Counted from the first letter of the stretch, positions 1 through 6,126 are shown. The stretch is DNA of 8,983 nt from CAZJYI01 sp964550025 (GCA_964550025.1 CAZJYI010000287.1:1-8983); one strand, 5' to 3'. A program made the numbers and translations. Notes: generated from the letters alone by a model not told the origin.

Positions 1-44
1 TCATTCGCGAAGGCATCGACCTGCGGGATTATGGGACGGCGTAA
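1..44 (+). CDS. C-terminal end of an upstream gene (partial, product unknown)
   Basis: Frame 3 is open from the window edge and reads IREGIDLRDYGTA followed by a TAA stop at 42-44. The composition looks like ordinary coding sequence, but thirteen residues are too few to name a family. The stop codon lies in the loop of a small hairpin (GGCG at 38-41 with CGCC at 50-53). That this is a real gene end rather than a chance open frame is inference. Confidence 0.35.
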   Translation, partial: IREGIDLRDYGTA

Positions 45-139
45 GAAAGCGCCTTGGGGGTTCGAGTGCCCCTATCGCAATGCCTGCCCTCACCTGGGTG
101 GGATCTCCGCCACATGGGCATCCTGTCTGCTCTCCGATG

Positions 140-175
140 GGTATCGGGGACGTCCCCTGTAACATGCTAGATACC
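140..175. repeat. Nested palindrome (GGTATC ... GATACC around GGGGACGTCCCC)
   Basis: A perfect 12-bp palindrome GGGGACGTCCCC (146-157) is enclosed by the complementary arms GGTATC (140-145) and GATACC (170-175). A cruciform or hairpin could form on either strand. No T-run follows, so it does not look like an intrinsic terminator. The compact structure in a spacer resembles a REP-type or transposon-end sequence, but that is inference. Confidence 0.5.
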
Positions 176-309
176 AAAATGTTGTGTGCTTATTCCCACG
201 CCGCGCCAAAACGGCCGCGCTCGCATCGGCACCACCCGCCTCTATGTGCAGCGTGGTAATAAGATTGCAATACCCTCTGCGGCCATGACTTGCCAAGGAC
301 GTCCCCGAT
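143..309. repeat. 13-bp inverted repeat bounding a 167-bp MITE-like segment
   Basis: ATCGGGGACGTCC at 143-155 is repeated exactly in inverse orientation at 297-309 (GGACGTCCCCGAT). The enclosed segment has no gene. Short exact terminal repeats around a small non-coding body are the form of a miniature element or of paired REP sequences. No transposase and no obvious target duplication is visible, so mobility is not shown. Confidence 0.4.
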
Positions 310-409
310 CGCCCCCGCATGAAGCTGAGTTTATGCGGCACGGGCACAGCGTTGCCAACCCAGAGAAGGAGGCACAGATTCCACAGGAATTGCGGGGGAC
401 GAAGCAGTA

Positions 410-1174
410 TCACCTGTCCAGAGCGGATTCAACCGCTTTCACGACCGTGTCCAGGTCGTAGACGCCGGCGATCTGTGTGCCGTCCGGGACGACCAGGAAC
501 TCGGACGCGTGCCATTCGCCGAAGGTGAGTTTGCGAATCAACTCGAGGCTCCCTTCCAGCTTCACGAACTCCCTGCCGTCTTCCCCTGCCCTGTCGCGAA
601 ACGCCTCGATGTGGTGGCGCGCCGGGCATTCCGGGACGTCGATGAACACGACCCGGTCGTGAGCACCGGGCATGGTCTCCGGGTGGAGCGTCTCCCAGAT
701 GTAGGCCGCGTTCTCCTCGCCGTACTTCTCGACGTAATCCTGGTAGGTCTCGGTGAGTCCCATCTGTCGATTCAGCGACTCCGTCTCGTGGACATAGTCC
801 CCACCGTGTTCGAGGTATCCAACAGAACTGAACGGCGTGCTCGGCGCATCCCCGAAGTGCGTCTTCCAGCGTTCGTTCGAACCGAGAAACAGCGCGCAGC
901 AGTCGTGTACACGCGGGATAACCAGGGGAATGCCCCTGCTCGTCAACCCAACCGTTGAATTGCCGCAGAGACCGAGGCAGAGGGCTATGGCATCGTAGGG
1001 TTTGTCCGCCGCCTGGGCCGCGTCGATCCGCTCCTGCAGCAGAACACGCAGCACGTCGGGATCGTTGTGCGCCGCCTTGGGCGTGAACTCGAGGTCCACA
1101 ACGTGAGGCGTCCTCGCCACGCAGTGGCAGATCTCCCGCGTGAACACGTCGCATGCGATGACTTTCAGCAACAT
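410..1174 (-). CDS. DUF1638 domain-containing protein
   Basis: This 254-residue protein is recognised as DUF1638 from its overall pattern. It starts MLLKVIACDVFTREIC, has a Cys-rich CLGLCGN motif (C66, C70) followed by the hallmark IPRVHDCCALFLGS (H90, C92, C93), then a GGDYVHE and YGEENAAYIWET segment. The family has no established biochemical function. In anaerobes its genes often sit beside corrinoid-dependent methyltransferases, but none is seen here. The clustered Cys and His residues would suit metal or cofactor binding, which is inference. The frame is open up to an ATG at 1288. I prefer the ATG at 1174 because GAGGT lies 7 nt upstream of it and the family begins there; the extra 38 residues are Gly/Pro-rich and unlike the domain. 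It is transcribed divergently from the cyclase gene, and no terminator is evident after it. Confidence 0.85.
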   Translation of the reverse strand: MLLKVIACDVFTREICHCVARTPHVVDLEFTPKAAHNDPDVLRVLLQERIDAAQAADKPYDAIALCLGLCGNSTVGLTSRGIPLVIPRVHDCCALFLGSNERWKTHFGDAPSTPFSSVGYLEHGGDYVHETESLNRQMGLTETYQDYVEKYGEENAAYIWETLHPETMPGAHDRVVFIDVPECPARHHIEAFRDRAGEDGREFVKLEGSLELIRKLTFGEWHASEFLVVPDGTQIAGVYDLDTVVKAVESALDR

Positions 1175-1213
1175 CGTCCTGACCTCGGGGCGCCCCCGAT
1201 TCTCCCCACTGCC

Positions 1214-1230
1214 GGGGAGGTAGCCTCCCC
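1214..1230. repeat. Hairpin in the DUF1638 leader
   Basis: GGGGAGG (1214-1220) pairs with CCTCCCC (1224-1230) around a 3-nt loop. It lies 40-56 nt upstream of the DUF1638 start codon, and a second small palindrome GGGGCGCCCC (1187-1196) lies between it and the Shine-Dalgarno sequence. The hairpin's CCUCC arm on the mRNA could in principle compete for the Shine-Dalgarno sequence, but no regulatory role is demonstrated. Confidence 0.35.
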
Positions 1231-1355
1231 CGCTCTTCACGGCCTCATACGCCTGGGCATGCACTGGCGGCGTCACGCCCTTCAACACAACGCAGTCATT
1301 GCCCGCAACGAATAGCGCGGCTCACAGTAGCCAAGTCCGCCGCCCCGTTCAAGGC

Positions 1356-1383
1356 TCGATAGCCCGCGTGTCGATAGCCCGCG
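1356..1383. repeat. Two tandem copies of TCGATAGCCCGCG
   Basis: The 13-mer TCGATAGCCCGCG occurs at 1356-1368 and again at 1371-1383, a 15-bp period with a 2-nt spacer. It lies about 90 bp upstream of the predicted -35 of the cyclase gene. Two direct sites at that distance could be regulator-binding sites or simply a slippage duplication. Confidence 0.5.
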
Positions 1384-1468
1384 CTTCCTGGCAGCACAGA
1401 ATGCCGTGGGTGTCATCCAATCTCTCTCGCAACAATGCGCCATTCTGCGCTGGAATGACGAATGCCTG

Positions 1469-1497
1469 TTTACAGCGGGGAGGTTTGTCCATAGAGT
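1469..1497 (+). promoter_or_regulatory. Candidate sigma70 promoter of the cyclase-FHA gene
   Basis: The -35 box TTTACA (1469-1474, five of six matches to consensus) is followed by a 17-nt spacer and the -10 box TAGAGT (1492-1497, four of six). Transcription would start near 1504, leaving a leader of about 50 nt before the ATG at 1555. This rests on pattern only. Confidence 0.4.
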
Positions 1498-1554
1498 AAC
1501 ACCCTGCCCGCCGCGCCCATCAACGGACGCGGGCAGACGGAAGCAAAGGGCGCC

Positions 1555-2469
1555 ATGGACCAGGAAGAGATTCTGTCAGGGGTCATGTTTGCCGATGTGT
1601 GCGACAGCACGGGTCTGTTCCGTTCGTACACCACCGCCACCGCCCGTCGGATCATTCTCCAGGCCCTGGACCTGTGCGGCAGGGCGGTGCAGGCATACGG
1701 CGGCGAGGTCATCGACCGCATCGGCGACGAGATCATGTGCCGATTCGACACGGTCGAGGAGATGGTGCAGAGCGCCATCTGCCTGCAATCGGAGGTAGAC
1801 GAAGCGGGCAGGGATCAGCGTCTGCCATGCCAGGTCATGATGCGCGTGGGCTTCCACTTCGGTCCCATCCTCCACGAGGACAACTCCATCTTCGGCGATA
1901 CGGTGCACATGGCGCGCCGCCTCGCGTCGCACGCGAAAGCCCAGCAGATTCTGACCACGAAGGCGGTCCTGGACAGGTGCAGCGACTCACACCATGTAAC
2001 CAGCCGCTTCGTCGACAGGATCCAAATCAAGGGCAAGGCAGGACAGTATGAGATACACGAAATCCTATGGTCCGCCGAGTCCGCCACGCTCGTCGTCGGA
2101 GCCCCGACCAAGCCTCCCGACACCCACGAACCTCCCGCTGCCTGCCTGCGGCTCAGATGCTGCGACCAGGAACTGACGTTGGACAGCCTTCACCCCGGAA
2201 TCAAGGTGGGCCGCGCCCTGAACTGCGAGCTCGTGATCGACGAGGAAGCCGTGTCCCGGCTCCACGCCCGCATCGGCTGGCAGAACGGACACTACACCTT
2301 GCACGACATCAGCACAAACGGCACGACCATCACACCCGATCACGGTCCCACCCGGCGGCTGCGCCGGCAACAGGCGCCCCTTGAAGGACGCGGCACCATC
2401 AGCCCGGGCCTGAACCCCCGCCCCAACGGATCGAACGTAATCGCGTACGAAGTCTTCGCGCCAAAGTGA
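1555..2469 (+). CDS. Class III nucleotide cyclase homology domain fused to FHA domain
   Basis: This is a soluble 304-residue protein with no signal peptide or membrane segment. Residues 7-172 form a class III adenylate/guanylate cyclase homology domain: the FADVCDST strand carries metal-ligand D14, and IGDEIM carries the second metal ligand D58. Then come VGFHFGPI (98-105) and IFGDTVHMARRL (112-123) with the conserved R122. Residues 198-302 form an FHA domain, a phosphothreonine-binding module, with its signature residues intact: G219-R220, S234-R235-x-H237 and N255-G256. Three canonical cyclase residues are replaced. The purine-selecting Lys is D54, its Asp partner is S111, and the ribose-contacting Asn is H118. 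Activity may therefore be altered or absent, with the FHA domain linking it to Ser/Thr kinase signalling. The ATG at 1555 has only a weak purine-rich AAAGGG upstream. Confidence 0.85.
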   Translation: MDQEEILSGVMFADVCDSTGLFRSYTTATARRIILQALDLCGRAVQAYGGEVIDRIGDEIMCRFDTVEEMVQSAICLQSEVDEAGRDQRLPCQVMMRVGFHFGPILHEDNSIFGDTVHMARRLASHAKAQQILTTKAVLDRCSDSHHVTSRFVDRIQIKGKAGQYEIHEILWSAESATLVVGAPTKPPDTHEPPAACLRLRCCDQELTLDSLHPGIKVGRALNCELVIDEEAVSRLHARIGWQNGHYTLHDISTNGTTITPDHGPTRRLRRQQAPLEGRGTISPGLNPRPNGSNVIAYEVFAPK

Positions 2470-2513
2470 CGGCCCGGCATTTCCCCCGCGAAACACTGTC
2501 CATCGTGCCCACA

Positions 2514-2674
2514 GTAGCGCCCCGCTCCCGCGGGGTGACGGTTGCGCGGATCTCAGATCCGCGCGTTCCCGGAACACGCCACTTCCCCGGGGGAAACCAG
2601 ACGCCCGGCGCAAGTCCGCCCCCCCCGGGCAGAACCCCGGCGGCACTTCTCACACCGCGGGAACGGGGCGCTAC
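2514..2674. repeat. BIME-like element: two inverted REP sequences with outer GTAG
   Basis: The 25-mer at 2514-2538 is repeated in inverse orientation at 2650-2674 with only two mismatches. Each copy, read inwards, begins GTAGCG and continues into a hairpin with a TCCC loop. In the left copy this is CCCCGC (2520-2525) with GCGGGG (2530-2535); in the right copy the hairpin is imperfect. A GTAG tetranucleotide followed by a hairpin, in inverted pairs, is the known layout of REP/BIME elements mobilised by RAYT (TnpA-REP) transposases. No transposase is in this window. The roughly 110-bp core is itself full of palindromes. Confidence 0.6.
2544..2564. repeat. 10-bp perfect palindrome inside the BIME-like element
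   Basis: GCGCGGATCT (2544-2553) and AGATCCGCGC (2555-2564) are exact reverse complements around a single C. It is immediately followed by a second palindrome, GTTCC-C-GGAAC (2565-2575), and then TTCCCC-G-GGGGAA (2583-2595). No T-run follows, so intrinsic termination of the cyclase transcript is not supported, although rho-dependent or mRNA-stabilising effects are possible. Confidence 0.5.
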
Positions 2675-2715
2675 GCTGAGATCGGGCGCCGTGTCTCACC
2701 GTGCGCGTTCCGTTG

Positions 2716-2744
2716 TTGTCTCTCCCGCTGGTTGCGGCTATGTT
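2716..2744 (+). promoter_or_regulatory. Candidate promoter of the DUF1080 gene
   Basis: TTGTCT (2716-2721) and TATGTT (2739-2744) are spaced by 17 nt, each matching four of six consensus positions. Transcription would start near 2751 and give a leader of about 39 nt ending in a strong Shine-Dalgarno sequence. Modest confidence, because both boxes are imperfect. Confidence 0.35.
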
Positions 2745-2776
2745 GCACGGTGGTTCATTTGTGTTGGACTCGGAAG

Positions 2777-2783
2777 AAGGAGG
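2777..2783 (+). promoter_or_regulatory. Strong ribosome binding site that fixes the DUF1080 start
   Basis: AAGGAGG, a near-perfect Shine-Dalgarno sequence, lies 6 nt before the ATG at 2790. It decides between this start and the upstream in-frame ATG at 2466, which has no such site and would place a non-signal stretch before the signal peptide. Confidence 0.8.
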
Positions 2784-2789
2784 AATGTT

Positions 2790-3524
2790 ATGCAGAAGCT
2801 GTCGCTGCCCGTCGCCCTCACCATTCTGGCTGCCGTCTCGGCCGTCGCCGCGCCCCCCGAAGGTGAAGGATGGGTGTCGCTGTTCAACGGCAAGGACCTC
2901 TCCGGCTGGACGCTGGACAGGGGTAAGACGCCGAAGCCCGTACCGGACACGTCCGACTGGAAAGTCGTGGACGGCGTCATCGACTACGACGCCAAGGACG
3001 GGAAGTCGCTGATGACAGCGCGTCCTTTCAAGAACTACGTTCTGCGCATCGACTGGCGCCTGAAGACCGCCAAAGACATCTACGGCAAGGAAGCGGACGA
3101 GAACGGCAAGCCCATCCGGCACAACCCCGACTCCGGCGTCTTCCTGCGCGGCCCCGGGTCCGACCAGGCAAACATCTGGCTGAACCAGATGGGATCGGGC
3201 GAAATGTGGTCCATGCGGCACAACAAGAAGCTGAGCCCCGAAGTGCGCGAGAAACGTTACAGACCGGCGTCGCGCGCTGACAAGCCGCACGGCGAGTGGA
3301 ACACCTTCGAGATCACGCTGATCGACCGCCATGTCAAGATCGCGCTCAACGGCACCCCGATCATTGACGCCCCGCTGCCCGAGACATTCCCGCTGGAAGG
3401 CCCAATCATGCTCCAGCACCACGGCAGGTACGACAAGAAAACCGGCAAATGGGGCGGCGGGACGTCTACCGTGCAGTTTCGCAACATCTACATCAGGGAG
3501 CTGCCGGACGGGACCCAGCCGTGA
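2790..3524 (+). CDS. Secreted DUF1080 (3-keto-disaccharide hydrolase-like) protein
   Basis: This 244-residue protein starts with a short signal peptide (about 1-20, ending AVSAVA before APPEG). It contains a single DUF1080 domain (PF06439), a concanavalin-like beta-sandwich. Diagnostic segments are GWVSLFNGKDLSGW (27-40), WKVVDGVI (57-64), the NPDSGVFLRG strand (112-121), HGEWNTFEI (167-175), VKIALNGTPI (182-191), GPIMLQHHG (204-212) and the closing FRNIYIREL (230-238). Family members act outside the cytoplasm on sugars. Some, found in Bacteroidota, hydrolyse 3-keto-glycosides, and many PVC-group members are uncharacterised. The length is normal for a one-domain member. No sugar oxidoreductase or transporter lies nearby, so the substrate cannot be inferred. 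The protease gene follows after 83 nt on the same strand but appears to have its own promoter. Confidence 0.88.
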   Translation: MQKLSLPVALTILAAVSAVAAPPEGEGWVSLFNGKDLSGWTLDRGKTPKPVPDTSDWKVVDGVIDYDAKDGKSLMTARPFKNYVLRIDWRLKTAKDIYGKEADENGKPIRHNPDSGVFLRGPGSDQANIWLNQMGSGEMWSMRHNKKLSPEVREKRYRPASRADKPHGEWNTFEITLIDRHVKIALNGTPIIDAPLPETFPLEGPIMLQHHGRYDKKTGKWGGGTSTVQFRNIYIRELPDGTQP

Positions 3525-3562
3525 TTGCGGCCGGTTGGAGGTTTTGGGCGGCACCTCTCTGC

Positions 3563-3591
3563 TTGCCCATCCCGTGACAACCGGGTACACT
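3563..3591 (+). promoter_or_regulatory. Candidate promoter of the tail-specific protease gene
   Basis: TTGCCC (3563-3568), a 17-nt spacer and TACACT (3586-3591) form a sigma70-like promoter. Its predicted start near 3598 leaves a leader of only about 10 nt before the ATG at 3608. That agrees with the absence of any Shine-Dalgarno sequence before this gene. Confidence 0.4.
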
Positions 3592-3607
3592 CCCCGTTCT
3601 TAGTGTC

Positions 3608-5806
3608 ATGAAGAGCGCTCGCACATATGCCCAGACCTGCCTCGCCGCGCTGGCAGCGGCCCTCGTGTCGAATGGCGCACTCGCCGCCACGAACGCCGTC
3701 CTGCAGCCCGAGCTCGTCCACGGCGAAATCGCCCAGGCCCTTGCCGCGCGGCTGCCGGAAGACCATCTTTCGCGGCACGCGCTGGATGACGAGATATCGA
3801 GGCGCGCCTGGGACAACTACATCGAATCCATGGATCCGGCCCGCGTCTTCTTTCTCGAGCCCGACATTGAGCACTTCCGCCGGTACCGGGAACAGCTCGA
3901 CGACGATCTGAAGGCCGGTGGCATCGCCTTTGCATTCGAGGCCTACCGTATCCGACGGGAGCGCCTGCGCGATCGCGTCGCCTTCGTGAAGCAGATCCTC
4001 GAGGAAGGGTTCGACTGCGAGAAGGACGAAACGTATCGCTGGCAACGCAAGGAGGAGCCCTGGGCCAAGAACCGCGCGGAGTGGAACGAGCTGTGGCGCA
4101 AACGCATCAAGAACGAGTACGTGCGGCGCCTTATCGCACTTGAGATGAAGGCGGAGGCGGCCGAGAAGGACGCGGCGGACGGCGGCGACGGCGAGGCGCC
4201 GCCCGAGGACTCGCAGGGAACCAATGCCCCCCCGGCTACGACGGAAACCAACAGCGCCACGAACGCACCCGTGACAGGGTCTCCGCCCGACGAAGACGGC
4301 GAGGCCGTCACCCGGGAGGAACCGCCCTCTCCCGAGGAAGCCATCATCAAGCAGTATGAGCAATTCCTGCAACGCGACGAGGACAACGATGCCCAGACCG
4401 TGTTCCAGGTCTACATGAACGCCCTGACCGAGGCCTACGACCCCCATTGCTCGTACATGTCGCCCGCCACGAAGGAGAACTTCGACATCCACATGAAGCA
4501 CTCCCTCGTCGGCATCGGCGCCGTGCTGACCACGGAAGACGGTGCGCTCAAGATCAGCGAGATTCTCCCGGGCGGTCCGGCGGCCACCGACACGCGCGAC
4601 ATAAAGCTCAAGGTCGGCGACAAGATCACCGCCGTCGGCCAGGGGGACGAACCGCTGGTGGATGTCATGCACTGGCCGCTCCGCAAGTCCGTCCGGCTGA
4701 TCCGCGGCGACAAGGGCACCAAGGTCGTCCTGCGCGTCATCGACTCCAACGATCCCACGGAGTCGACCATCAAGATGGTCGACCTCATCCGTGACGAGAT
4801 CAAGCTCGAAGAGCGCGATGCCAAACACAAGACCCACACGATCAAGGGCGCGGACGGCAAGGAGCGCAGTCTCGGTGTCATCACTCTGCCGGCTTTCTAC
4901 GCCGACATGAAAGGCATGCAGGACGAGAAGGAGGATTACAAGAGCTCGTCGCGGGACGTGAAGACCATCGTGGAGGAGATGCGCGAAGAAGACGTGGACG
5001 GCATCATCATCGACCTGCGCAATAACGGCGGCGGCGCCCTGCGCGAAGTCGTTTTGATGACGGGGCACTTCATCCCCATGGGCCCCGTCGTGCTGGTCCG
5101 GCACGGCCGGAAGATACAGGTTCTGCCCGACATAGACGCCTCGGTTGTCTACGACGGCCCTCTCGTCGTTCTCGTCAACCGCCTGAGCGCTTCGGCCTCG
5201 GAGATCATGGCCGGCGCACTCCAGGACTACGGCCGCGCCCTGATCGTCGGCGACTCAAAGACGTTCGGGAAAGGCAGCGTGCAGGGCGTCACGGCACTGG
5301 TGAAAGACAAGAACTTCGGGGCCGTCAAGCTCACGAACGCCCTCTACTACCGCATCACGGGCAGCTCGACACAGCTCAAGGGCGTGTCCTCCGACATCGT
5401 CCTGCCTTCGCACAACGACGGACTCGAGATCGGGGAGGACTTCAAACAGCACGCGCTCGAATGGGGAATGGTGCGCGGGGCCGCCTACCGTCCGGTGGGA
5501 CAACTCTACTCGGTCATCGACGAACTGACCGAGCGTTCCCTCGACCGGCGGTCCGATAGCGAACGCTATGTAACCTACACGAACCTCCTCGCACGCATCG
5601 AAGCGCTCAACGACGCGGAGGAAATGTCCCTCAACCTGGAAGAGCGGCGCAACCAGGCCCGTGAGCGGCAGGAACTGCTCGACCGCCAGAAAGAGCTTGC
5701 CCGGAAGGAAGGCGACGGAGACAACGTGCAAACGGACATCGTCCTGGACGAAACCCTCCAGATCCTCGCGGACTTCGCAGGTCTCGTCGAAGCCCGTAAA
5801 AACTGA
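3608..5806 (+). CDS. prc: Tail-specific (C-terminal processing) protease, S41A family
   Basis: This 732-residue periplasmic serine protease of the Prc/Tsp type degrades or trims envelope proteins by recognising their C-termini. A signal peptide covers about 1-26 (ends GALA). The N-terminal helical domain (about 33-290) is followed by a PDZ domain (about 298-385, starting LVGIGAVL) and the S41 catalytic core (about 392-600). Conserved segments include DGIIIDLRNNGGGALRE (464-480) and LSASASEIMAGALQDYGRAL. By alignment to E. coli Prc the nucleophile is S529 and the general-base lysine is K555 in TFGKG, with D540 matching the conserved Asp. One extra residue lies between Ser and Lys compared with E. 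coli. A Glu/Ala/Pro/Thr-rich low-complexity insert (about 182-242) interrupts the N-terminal domain and explains the length above the 682 residues of E. coli Prc. The C-terminus (about 665-705) is highly charged and probably helical. No Shine-Dalgarno sequence precedes the ATG; the signal peptide supports this start. Confidence 0.93.
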   Translation: MKSARTYAQTCLAALAAALVSNGALAATNAVLQPELVHGEIAQALAARLPEDHLSRHALDDEISRRAWDNYIESMDPARVFFLEPDIEHFRRYREQLDDDLKAGGIAFAFEAYRIRRERLRDRVAFVKQILEEGFDCEKDETYRWQRKEEPWAKNRAEWNELWRKRIKNEYVRRLIALEMKAEAAEKDAADGGDGEAPPEDSQGTNAPPATTETNSATNAPVTGSPPDEDGEAVTREEPPSPEEAIIKQYEQFLQRDEDNDAQTVFQVYMNALTEAYDPHCSYMSPATKENFDIHMKHSLVGIGAVLTTEDGALKISEILPGGPAATDTRDIKLKVGDKITAVGQGDEPLVDVMHWPLRKSVRLIRGDKGTKVVLRVIDSNDPTESTIKMVDLIRDEIKLEERDAKHKTHTIKGADGKERSLGVITLPAFYADMKGMQDEKEDYKSSSRDVKTIVEEMREEDVDGIIIDLRNNGGGALREVVLMTGHFIPMGPVVLVRHGRKIQVLPDIDASVVYDGPLVVLVNRLSASASEIMAGALQDYGRALIVGDSKTFGKGSVQGVTALVKDKNFGAVKLTNALYYRITGSSTQLKGVSSDIVLPSHNDGLEIGEDFKQHALEWGMVRGAAYRPVGQLYSVIDELTERSLDRRSDSERYVTYTNLLARIEALNDAEEMSLNLEERRNQARERQELLDRQKELARKEGDGDNVQTDIVLDETLQILADFAGLVEARKN

Positions 5807-5832
5807 CCGGGTGTCCCCCTCTTTGTCCCCCC

Positions 5833-6091
5833 CTTTGTCTTTACCTTGATCTTTACCCTCGTCTCTCTCCACGCAGACGACGGCAAANNNNNNNNNNNNN
5901 NNNNNNNNNNNNNNNNNNNNNNNNNNNNNNNNNNNNNNNNNNNNNNNNNNNNNNNNNNNNNNNNNNNNNNNNNNNNNNNNNNNNNNNATGGCAAAGACGA
6001 AGGGCGGGGATGCCCTGCCTCCTTGCCCCCCTCTTTGTCTTTGCCGTGATCTTTACCCTCGTCTCCCTCCACGCAGACGATGGCAAAGACG
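5833..6091. repeat. Imperfect tandem repeat of about 92 bp, interrupted by a gap
   Basis: The 55-mer at 5833-5887 (starting CTTTGTCTTT, ending GACGGCAAA) recurs at 6033-6087 with only four mismatches. ATGGCAAAGACG, at 5988-5999 directly after the Ns, recurs at 6080-6091, giving a unit length of 92 bp. The sequence before the gap ends in GGCAAA and the sequence after it begins ATGGCAAAG, so the missing piece is almost certainly more of the same array. The unit is pyrimidine-rich on the + strand, and 92 is not a multiple of three. Confidence 0.75.
5888..5987. other. Assembly gap (100 Ns)
   Basis: The run of exactly 100 Ns is a conventional placeholder, so the true length is unknown. It lies inside the tandem repeat, which explains why assembly failed there. 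Confidence 0.97.
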
Positions 6092-6126
6092 GGCCTGCCG
6101 CGACGAAGCCGACAGGCGAAGACGGG

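Larger units (their letters stand above)
45..409. other. Non-coding spacer with inverted repeats
   Basis: No convincing gene is visible here. The open frames on both strands are compositionally random, rich in Arg and Pro, and have no ribosome binding site. The stretch lies between the end of the upstream gene and the 3' end of the DUF1638 gene. It holds the repeat structures listed separately at 140-175 and 143-309, plus a very small inverted repeat ATTCC/GGAAT at 378-390. Confidence 0.6.
1175..1554. other. Divergent intergenic region
   Basis: This 380-nt spacer separates the divergent DUF1638 and cyclase-FHA genes. It holds a hairpin in the DUF1638 leader (1214-1230), a short tandem repeat (1356-1383) and a sigma70-like promoter for the cyclase gene (1469-1497). 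I see no convincing promoter for the DUF1638 gene and no RNA gene. Confidence 0.55.
2470..2789. other. Intergenic region with BIME-like repeats and promoter
   Basis: No separate gene is supported in this 320-nt spacer. The frame of the DUF1080 gene stays open through it, but the resulting peptide is Pro/Arg-rich and precedes a clear signal-peptide start. The region holds the inverted REP pair at 2514-2674, a run of further palindromes inside it, and a candidate promoter at 2716-2744. Confidence 0.6.
5807..6126. other. Convergent intergenic region with repeats and assembly gap
   Basis: This region lies between the convergent stop codons of the protease (+) and the cation transporter (-). It is occupied by copies of an imperfect tandem repeat and by 100 Ns (5888-5987). 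No gene is supported: the frames that look like signal peptides come from the repeat itself. No clear intrinsic terminator is visible for either gene, apart from the C- and T-rich repeat. Confidence 0.7.

Noticed and set aside
54..80. A tRNA T-arm-like sequence GGGGGTTCGAGTGCCCC with a possible arm GGCG/CGCC just upstream.
   Set aside because: There is no acceptor stem, no D-arm and no CCA, and the T stem has a mismatch. The upstream arm contains the stop codon of a plausible reading frame.
2544..2595. The string of palindromes after the cyclase gene as an intrinsic terminator.
   Set aside because: No T-run follows any of the hairpins, and the structures are better explained as parts of a REP/BIME-like element.
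2466..2789. An N-terminal extension of the DUF1080 protein from the ATG at 2466.
   Set aside because: It runs through the palindromic repeats, is Pro/Arg-rich and would bury the signal peptide. AAGGAGG at 2777-2783 marks the true start at 2790.
2553..3590. A 345-residue minus-strand frame over the DUF1080 gene.
   Set aside because: It is a shadow of the DUF1080 coding sequence with no recognisable domain.
3488..5104. A 538-residue open frame on the minus strand.
   Set aside because: It is antisense to the protease gene, whose catalytic and PDZ motifs are unmistakable. The antisense peptide is Val/Leu/Arg/Gly-rich, as expected from the complement of GC-rich codons.
5807..6126. A CRISPR array at the repeat region.
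   Set aside because: The repeat units are adjacent and about 92 bp long without unique spacers, and no cas gene is present.
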